64,000 bases of DNA from Pseudomonas ekonensis (GTDB lineage: Bacteria; Pseudomonadota; Gammaproteobacteria; Pseudomonadales; Pseudomonadaceae). Positions 58,907 through 64,000 of this stretch are shown in pieces. The position numbers and the translations under genes are program-made. Within the stretch, counting starts at the first letter, position 1; every line of letters starts with the position of its first letter. The stretch is taken from contig NZ_JAHSTS010000001.1 of assembly GCF_019145435.1 (NCBI RefSeq), forward strand, positions 2,680,001 to 2,744,000. Direction: 5' to 3'. The notes beneath the pieces were generated by a model. The model was not told the DNA's origin. It did not search any database and worked only from the letters and a program-made list of their open reading frames with translations.

Positions 58907-60496
58907 TTAGAAAGTGGCCTGAAGGTTGAAGTGCAGGCGCGATTCCTGTTTCGAGGTGTTCGGCCCTTCGAGTAGCGGGTAGCCCCAGTCGAGGCTGCCG
59001 GACAGCCATTTGCTCAGGCTGGCGCGGGTGCCGAGGCCGACGCTGGCCAGGGCGTAGTCGGCGTCCTGGTCCGGCAGTTCGTCGCGCAGGTACAGCTGCG
59101 CGCCTTCGGCGAAGGCGTAGAAGCGCCAGTCCTGCATCCAGCCGCCGACGAACCTGGCCAGCGACGGCGTGCGCAATTCCTGGCTGAGCAGGAGGCCGTC
59201 GTCGGCGGTGCGTTCGGCCGCCAGGTAGCCGCGCACCGAGGTCGCGCCGCCGGCGGAGAACTGCTCGTTGGAGACCAGCGGCCCGGACGCGAGCTGGAAC
59301 GCGGCCTTGCTCGCGCTCTGCCAGTCGTTGTCGAAGGTCCAGGTGAAGTTCGTGTCGCCCTTGAGCACGGCGAAGCTCGGCTTGGCGCGGTAGCGCTTGT
59401 AGTCGAAGTCTTCGTCGGAGCTGCCGTAGCCGAAGAGGCTGCGGGTGGCGGCCACCAGGCTCAGGCCAAGGCCCAGCTGACTCTTTTCGGTGTAGCGGTA
59501 GCCGTTGTAGGCGAAGGTGAACGGCGCGTACTTGAGCGGCACCTTGTCGCTGTCGCCGGCCAGGGTCAGGCGCTCGTCGAAGTCCTTGAAGTCGATGCCC
59601 GCCGACAGCGAGTTCGACCAGTTGCCGCTGGACGGCAGCGTGTAGATCGCCGACACCCCGTAGGAATGGCCCTTGCCCAGCACGTTGCTGCCGCCGAGGG
59701 TGGCCACGTTGCTGTCGGACTGGTAGCCGGAGAACTGCACGCTCCAGCGGTCATTCAGCGGCGCGGTGTAGGACGCCGACCAGACCTTGGCGTTGTCGGT
59801 GTCCTGGGGCGCGGTGAAGTAGGTCAGGCTGATGCTGTGACCGAGCTGCCAGAGGTTGTTGTAACCGAGGCTGGTCACCGCCCGGAGCTTTTCGGTGTCG
59901 GCGCTGTAGTCGTTGTTCAGGCCGACGCTGGCGGTCCACGGGTTCTGGTCTTCGACCTGCAGGTCCACGTCCATGGTGCCGGGGCGCTGGCCTTCGCGCA
60001 CCAGCGGCATGACTTGGCGGCCCGGTGTCTTGTTCAGTTGCGCCAGTTCGCCCTGTACCTTGGCGAAGTCCGGCACCTCGCCTTCCTTGAGCGCCGGGAC
60101 GTTGTCGCGGATGTCCAGCGGCGAGTAGTGCTTGGCGCCGACCACCCGCACCCGGCCGACCTTGGTCTCGCTGACTTGCAGGTAGACGATGCCGTCGGCC
60201 ACCGCCTGCTCCGGCAATTCGACGAACACCGATTGGTAGCCGCGGTCCTGATAGGCCTTCTGCAAGGCATCCCGCGCGCCTTCGATGTCGCTCAGGGCCT
60301 TCTGCGGGCCGAGGAACGGGTACACCGCCTCTTCGATGGCCCGCGCGTCGAGCACGGTGTTGCCGCGCACGAAGTATTCGTTGACGTCCACCAGGCGCTG
60401 CGGCGCGGCGCCCTCTTCGGCGATCGCAGGCTGCGCGCCGGCCGTCACCAGCAGCCAGCCCCACAGCGCCAGCCGTGACTTGAAAATCCGTTCCAC
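58907..60496 (-). CDS. Two-partner secretion transporter (TpsB, ShlB/FhaC/HecB family, PdtB-like)
   Basis: A 529-residue outer-membrane Omp85-superfamily transporter. Signal peptide residues ~1-27 ('SRLALWGWLLVTAGAQPAIA-EE') are followed by POTRA domains ('VDVNEYFVRGNTVLDARAIEEAVYPFLGPQKALSDIEGARDALQKAYQDRGYQSVFVELPEQAVADGIVYLQVSE'). A 16-stranded barrel carries 'GGATSVRGYLAAERTADDG', the VRGY loop L6 motif, and ends FNLQATF. It should translocate a TpsA exoprotein. No tpsA gene is adjacent. The start is GTG 60496, preceded by GGGGAA. By neighbourhood the best match is PdtB (PA0692). Confidence 0.88.
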   Translation of the reverse strand: MERIFKSRLALWGWLLVTAGAQPAIAEEGAAPQRLVDVNEYFVRGNTVLDARAIEEAVYPFLGPQKALSDIEGARDALQKAYQDRGYQSVFVELPEQAVADGIVYLQVSETKVGRVRVVGAKHYSPLDIRDNVPALKEGEVPDFAKVQGELAQLNKTPGRQVMPLVREGQRPGTMDVDLQVEDQNPWTASVGLNNDYSADTEKLRAVTSLGYNNLWQLGHSISLTYFTAPQDTDNAKVWSASYTAPLNDRWSVQFSGYQSDSNVATLGGSNVLGKGHSYGVSAIYTLPSSGNWSNSLSAGIDFKDFDERLTLAGDSDKVPLKYAPFTFAYNGYRYTEKSQLGLGLSLVAATRSLFGYGSSDEDFDYKRYRAKPSFAVLKGDTNFTWTFDNDWQSASKAAFQLASGPLVSNEQFSAGGATSVRGYLAAERTADDGLLLSQELRTPSLARFVGGWMQDWRFYAFAEGAQLYLRDELPDQDADYALASVGLGTRASLSKWLSGSLDWGYPLLEGPNTSKQESRLHFNLQATF

Positions 60497-60555
60497 ACCA
60501 TTCCCCTGAATTCGCGATGGTCTACGGCGCGACAGCGCCCCGTGTGCTGCGTCGG

Positions 60556-61167
60556 TCAATTGCTGGCGGCAGACGCCCCGGCGTGCTTGCCCAGCCATGT
60601 GTGCAGCAGGGCGAAGTTCAACGAGAACTCGGGCATCTGCAGCAGTGCGCCGCAGAACACTTCGCCGATGATTTTCTGGATGAGCTGCACCGCACGCGGG
60701 TTGTTGAGCAGCGTGGCGGTGTCGCGGCCGAGGGTGTTGAAGCTCCAGACCTTCTGGTTCAGGCCAAGCCCCACGAACCAGCGGAACAGCAGGTTGTAGT
60801 TGAGCTGCTCGAACAGCTGCTGCTCGCTGGGCACCGAATACAGCAGTTGCAGGAGCAGGATGTGCATGACGGTCTGTGCGGGAATGACCATGCCGGGCTC
60901 GGCATTGAGTTCATGCAGGAGGTCGCGGTGCTCGTCGAGCAGGTCATCGATCTGCGGGCGCAGCAGCACCAGCGAATGGCCCGGAGGAATGTAGCTGGAG
61001 ACCTCTTTCAAGGCGCCCTGCCAGTCGTCCTGCGACACGATCCAGACCCACGGCGCACCGTAGCGGTACACCGACACCGGCTTCTTGCGCGCGGCCTCGA
61101 CAATCTTCGACAGGCGTTGATCGAGTTCCTGCATGCCCACTTTCGAGTAGCGTTCCATAGTCCCCAT
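60556..61167 (-). CDS. Phd/YefM-antitoxin-like protein fused to transposase (InsH N-terminal) fragment, PhdA-like
   Basis: A 203-residue protein. Residues ~1-55 ('MERYSKVGMQELDQRLSKIVEAARKKPVSVYRYGAPWVWIVSQDDW') have the Phd/YefM antitoxin pattern of a beta-strand/helix DNA-binding fold. Residues ~105-165 ('SEQQLFEQLNYNLLFRWFVGLGLNQKVWSFNTLGRD') match the DUF772 N-terminal domain of IS5-type transposases. The catalytic domain is missing, so it cannot transpose. P. aeruginosa PA0691 (PhdA, prevent-host-death A) is similar and lies in the same position. It has no toxin partner. The ATG at 61167 has GGGAG upstream. It may regulate the operon. Confidence 0.75.
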   Translation of the reverse strand: MGTMERYSKVGMQELDQRLSKIVEAARKKPVSVYRYGAPWVWIVSQDDWQGALKEVSSYIPPGHSLVLLRPQIDDLLDEHRDLLHELNAEPGMVIPAQTVMHILLLQLLYSVPSEQQLFEQLNYNLLFRWFVGLGLNQKVWSFNTLGRDTATLLNNPRAVQLIQKIIGEVFCGALLQMPEFSLNFALLHTWLGKHAGASAASN

Positions 61168-61268
61168 TGCCTCACTCCCGGCGTCCCGCCTCGGCTTGCG
61201 ATGACTGCCCCGAAGGGCCCCTCAAGCGCGTTACATAGGCATGACCGGACTGGCGATGTGCTACCGAA

Positions 61269-61283
61269 CTTTTGTCACAAAAG
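61269..61283. promoter_or_regulatory. Perfect 15-bp palindrome CTTTTGTCACAAAAG upstream of the phdA-like operon
   Basis: CTTTTGT-C-ACAAAAG lies 102 bases upstream of the first gene of the minus-strand cluster, between it and the PLP-protein gene. It is a plausible operator for an autoregulatory Phd-type protein. A PhoB-box reading is weak (TTGTCAC-N4-GCTTCAT). Confidence 0.5.
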
Positions 61284-61311
61284 CTTCATTACCGAAGGTG
61301 GCGAGTGGGTG

Positions 61312-61341
61312 TGTGGCGAGGGAGCAAGTGCCCTCGCCACA
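61312..61341. repeat. REP-type hairpin
   Basis: TGTGGCGAGGG (61312-61322) and CCCTCGCCACA (61331-61341) form an 11-bp stem. This is the same REP subtype as at 32187 and lies about 30 bases after the stop of the PLP-protein gene. Confidence 0.7.
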
Positions 61342-61371
61342 GGGTTGGGCGCTTTGATCGGGGAAAAGCGG

Positions 61372-62655
61372 TCAGCCGTACACCGGCCAAGTGTCGACGA
61401 TCTTGCCGCCGCGCACCGCCAGCAGGTCGCCGAACTGCAGCAGCACCGCTTCGGTCTGGGTCGGGCGCAGGAAGACCTGATCCTCCACGTTCAACCCCAC
61501 GGCGCTGGAGCCGTTGACCATTTCCTGGTTCGAACTGCGCCCGTAGACGCCGTTGCTTTGCAGCCCCGGCGGCGATTCGAATTCGGCCATCCAGTTGCCG
61601 CCGTAGATGAAGAAGGTCTGGCGCTGGTTGGTGTCCCACCAGGAGAACAGCTTCGACTTGTCGTCCAGCGCCGGGATGTTCACCGCGCCGGTGCTTTTCA
61701 GCACAGGGGTGGCGATGTAGGCGGCGGGCTCGTGCTCGACCAGCGACGGCAGGTCGTAGTGGGTCGGCTTGAGCATCGCGGTGCCCACCGACACCTCGGT
61801 GCTCAGGGCTTCGTTCTCATGCATGCGGTAGCTGGGGCTGCCGGCGGTGTTCAGGCACAGGCCGTCGTGCCACAGGGCCGGGAAGCGCTGGCGGGTGAAA
61901 TCCACGCAGCGCTGATAGATCGCCATCACCTTGGCGAACAGCTCCTGCGGCGAGCCGAGGATCCCCGGCACCCCCATGCCCACGAACGGGTCGTAGCCCA
62001 TGAGCCCGGCGAACGCCAGATGCTGCGGGTTGGCGGCGATCAGCGTGAGCATCTGCCCCAGCGTTTCCAGCTCGCCGACCCCGCCCCGGTGCAGGCCCAC
62101 ATCCAGCTCGATGTTGACCTGCATCCGCGTGCCCAACCCTTGGGCCAGCGCCAGGTACTGCTGCAGGCGTTCGGGGCCGTCGAGCAGCCATTGCAGTTGC
62201 GTCGACGGGTCGAACGGGCCTTGGTGGGTCTGGTAGAACAGCTCGGCGGAACGCACCGGCAACGGCTTGCCCAGCAAGATGTCGGACTGCGGGAACGTCA
62301 CCGCATCGTGGTTGAGGAACGGCTGGTGGAACGACATCAGCCGCTGGGTGCCGGCACGCTGGGCGATGTAGCTCAGCAGCCCCGGCGCCGGCAGGGATTT
62401 CTCCACCAGCCGCAAGTGCTTGCCAGCCCGTTTGGCCGAGCGCACCACCACGTCGATGTTGTGGTCCAGCCGGTCCAGGTCGATCAGCAGCACCGGGCGC
62501 ATCGGCCCGCGGGCCTTGAGTTCGCGGTTCAGCTCGCGAAAGTAATCGCTGTAGGGCCCGCCGCGGTCACCCGGCCGCAACAACGCGCCCACGCCGGCCA
62601 GCAGCACGCCGACACCCAAGGTGCCCAACAGGAAATTGCGTCGGTCAACGGCCAT
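61372..62655 (-). CDS. Tat-exported alanine racemase-fold (PLP) protein
   Basis: A 427-residue protein with a twin-arginine signal (MAVDRRNFLLGTLGVGVLLAGVGALL). A fold-type III PLP domain follows ('PVLLIDLDRLDHNIDVVVRSAKRAGKHLRLVEKSLPAPGLLSYIAQR'), in which Lys of VEKS would bind PLP, then 'NIELDVGLHRGGV' and 'AFAGLMGYDPFVG'. The C terminus has the beta domain ('GLNVEDQVFLRPTQTEAVLLQFGDLLAVRGGKIV'). It resembles DSD1-type amino-acid deaminases/racemases but is predicted to act in the periplasm. It overlaps by ATGA with the FAD-oxidase gene. The substrate is unknown. Confidence 0.8.
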   Translation of the reverse strand: MAVDRRNFLLGTLGVGVLLAGVGALLRPGDRGGPYSDYFRELNRELKARGPMRPVLLIDLDRLDHNIDVVVRSAKRAGKHLRLVEKSLPAPGLLSYIAQRAGTQRLMSFHQPFLNHDAVTFPQSDILLGKPLPVRSAELFYQTHQGPFDPSTQLQWLLDGPERLQQYLALAQGLGTRMQVNIELDVGLHRGGVGELETLGQMLTLIAANPQHLAFAGLMGYDPFVGMGVPGILGSPQELFAKVMAIYQRCVDFTRQRFPALWHDGLCLNTAGSPSYRMHENEALSTEVSVGTAMLKPTHYDLPSLVEHEPAAYIATPVLKSTGAVNIPALDDKSKLFSWWDTNQRQTFFIYGGNWMAEFESPPGLQSNGVYGRSSNQEMVNGSSAVGLNVEDQVFLRPTQTEAVLLQFGDLLAVRGGKIVDTWPVYG

Positions 62656-64000
62656 CAGCTCACCCCCAGAATCGACGACAGATGGGCATTGAGGAACTTG
62701 CCCTGCGGATCCAGCGCCTGACGCACGTCGGTGAACTCGCGCCAGCGCGGATACAGCGGCTGCAGCGTCCGGGCGTTGAGCGTGTGCAATTTGCCCCAGT
62801 GCGGCCGGCCGTTGTACTTCCAGAAGATCGGCTCGACGGCGGCGAAGAAATTGTGGTGATCCATCTGGTAATGCTGATGCACCGAGATCGAACAGCTGTC
62901 GCGGCCCTCGAACATGCTCAGCGGGATGTCGTCGGCCTTGACGTAGCGGTACTCGATGGGAAACCAGGTGCGCAGGTCCTTGTCGCGGATCAGCTTGAGG
63001 ATCTCGCGCAGGCAGGCCGGCCCGTGCTCCGCCGGCACCGAGTACTCCATCTCGTTGAAGCGCACGGTGCGCACGTTGGCGTAAATGTCGAACGAGTCGC
63101 CCACCCGGTCATCGAAACTGGCCAGGTGGCGCAGGCTGTTGAGCAGCGAACTACGCAGGTCGGGGAAGTCGCTGCCGTACTTGTCGAGCTTCTCGATCAG
63201 GGTCACGAACTCATTGCCGCCCTCCTCTTCGGGGCTGATCGGCGGCGTGGCCGGGTCGGTGGTTTCGTTGAGGGCGATGGACAAGGCGTAGTCGGAATGG
63301 GTGACCACGAGCATTTCCCAGTGCTGGTTTTCCGAGGTGTTCTTGTCGATGTCCTCCAGCAGCTCTTCGGTCTTGGCGATCCACTGACGCTCGCGCAGGC
63401 GGTAGGCCGGACGGTTCTGCAGGCGGATCTTCGTGGCCACGCCGAGGGCGCCGAGGGACACCCGGGCGGCGTTGAACACCTCGGGGTGGCGCTGGCTGTC
63501 GCAGTCCAGCACCCCGCCGTCGGCGCTCACCAGTTGCAGCCCGCAGACGTGGGCGGAATAGGACTGGAAGGTTTTGCCGGTGCCGTGGGTCGAGGTCGAA
63601 ATCGCCCCGGCCAGGGTCTGGTAGTCGATGTCGGCCATGTTGTGCAGGGCCTGGCCGATGTCCTTGAGCGGCTGGCCCATGCGCGACATCGGCGTGCCGG
63701 CGGCGAACTCGGCCTGCAGGGTGTTCGGGTCGTGGCCGAGCAGGCCGTTGAAGTAGCTCAGCGACAGCAGCGTGCCGTCGGTGGGCACCAGTGCGCTGAA
63801 GGAATGTGCCGAGCCCACCGGGCGGATCTTGCCCGGCGCCTGGCGGATGGCCTGGCTCAACTCGTCAATGTTCTTGGGCGCCAGCCGCGCCGCCGGCAGG
63901 CAGCTCTGCCCGCCCGACCAGTTGCGCCAGGGAATCAGCCGCGGGGCGCGCATCAACTGGCCCAATGCCGGGTTCGCCGCCAGCGCGCTGAACGCGCCGA
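62655..64000 (-). CDS. FAD-linked oxidase, D-arabinono-1,4-lactone oxidase-like (5' end outside window)
   Basis: At least 445 residues are visible and the frame stays open to the window edge, so the start lies beyond 64000. The FAD_binding_4 domain has 'GKIRPVGSAHSFSALVPTDGTLLSLSYFNGLLG' and 'YQTLAGAISTSTHGTGKTFQSYSAHV'. The C-terminal ALO domain carries the diagnostic 'GRPHWGKLHTL' (HWGK). Such enzymes oxidise aldono-lactones or alditols with oxygen. The upstream residues '...GAFSALAANPALGQLM' read like part of an N-terminal membrane or signal region, suggesting export like its neighbour. The stop overlaps the PLP-protein start, so the pair is translationally coupled. Confidence 0.85.
   Translation of the reverse strand, partial: GAFSALAANPALGQLMRAPRLIPWRNWSGGQSCLPAARLAPKNIDELSQAIRQAPGKIRPVGSAHSFSALVPTDGTLLSLSYFNGLLGHDPNTLQAEFAAGTPMSRMGQPLKDIGQALHNMADIDYQTLAGAISTSTHGTGKTFQSYSAHVCGLQLVSADGGVLDCDSQRHPEVFNAARVSLGALGVATKIRLQNRPAYRLRERQWIAKTEELLEDIDKNTSENQHWEMLVVTHSDYALSIALNETTDPATPPISPEEEGGNEFVTLIEKLDKYGSDFPDLRSSLLNSLRHLASFDDRVGDSFDIYANVRTVRFNEMEYSVPAEHGPACLREILKLIRDKDLRTWFPIEYRYVKADDIPLSMFEGRDSCSISVHQHYQMDHHNFFAAVEPIFWKYNGRPHWGKLHTLNARTLQPLYPRWREFTDVRQALDPQGKFLNAHLSSILGVS

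Noticed and set aside
60556..61167. Annotating this gene as an active IS5-family transposase
   Set aside because: Only the N-terminal DUF772 part is present, with no DDE catalytic domain or flanking inverted repeats, and the gene heads a conserved operon.
61269..61290. PhoB (Pho) box before the phdA-like operon
   Set aside because: TTGTCAC-AAAA-GCTTCAT matches the consensus at only 9 of 14 positions and runs in the direction opposite to the operon; recorded only as a weak alternative.

Overview
The window is high-GC, gene-dense chromosomal DNA of a Pseudomonas, most likely from the P. fluorescens species complex. The grounds are the gene content, the P. aeruginosa-like gene orders (hbcR-gntP-hbdH, muxABC-opmB, nirA/ccoN4Q4, a pdt-like locus) and the many intergenic REP palindromes of the 'GCGAGCAGGCTCGCTCCCACA' type. 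I see no tRNA, rRNA, CRISPR array, complete insertion sequence or prophage.

Layout. 1-2099: end of a Yej-type peptide ABC importer (yejE partial, yejF). 2209-8289: (R)-3-hydroxybutyrate/acetoacetate use, with a sigma-54 activator (HbcR-like), a GntP-family permease behind a good -24/-12 promoter, 3-hydroxybutyrate dehydrogenase and acetoacetyl-CoA synthetase. Three TCTC-N6-GAGA palindromes precede the permease and are candidate activator sites. 8514-12584: an orphan PilT/PilU-like ATPase, a large PAS hybrid histidine kinase and a small parvulin. 12754-19442, all on the minus strand: 2-keto-3-deoxygluconate kinase, a D-serine-dehydratase-like PLP enzyme, an IclR regulator, RidA and a polar amino-acid ABC importer. 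I read this as a possible D-glucosaminate (amino-sugar acid) catabolic locus.

19957-28987: a thioredoxin-like protein, then a tightly overlapping operon wecB-nfrB-nfrA-DUF4434-diguanylate cyclase. It resembles the c-di-GMP-controlled NfrA/NfrB glycan (phage N4 receptor) pathway, with the UDP-ManNAc-forming enzyme and a cyclase built in. 29072-32015: a short-chain dehydrogenase and a MucR-type MHYT-GGDEF-EAL protein. 32311-41384: the muxABC-opmB RND efflux operon (minus strand). 41560-45233: thiol peroxidase, an SRPBCC protein, a YCII/DGPF protein, a DUF3313 lipoprotein and an unknown membrane protein.

45432-49563: a siroheme sulfite/nitrite reductase with its DUF934 partner, divergent from an orphan cbb3 oxidase pair (ccoN4/ccoQ4-like). 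A perfect 34-bp inverted repeat lies between them. 49709-51969: an Asp/Glu-type racemase, a GNAT acetyltransferase and a LysR regulator. 52128-61167: a ten-gene minus-strand block resembling the P. aeruginosa PA0691-PA0701 (phdA-pdtB-exbB2-exbD2) region when the LysR gene is counted. It holds a Phd/transposase-fragment fusion, a TpsB transporter, an ExbB with a periplasmic lectin-like domain, ExbD, TonB, a porin, a coiled-coil protein, a YbjN-like protein and a PpiC foldase. No TpsA partner is next to it; a small palindrome lies upstream. 61372-64000: a Tat-exported alanine-racemase-fold protein translationally coupled to an FAD-linked lactone-oxidase-like protein that runs off the window.

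Comparisons to named P. aeruginosa and E. coli genes are from memory of those families, not from a search.
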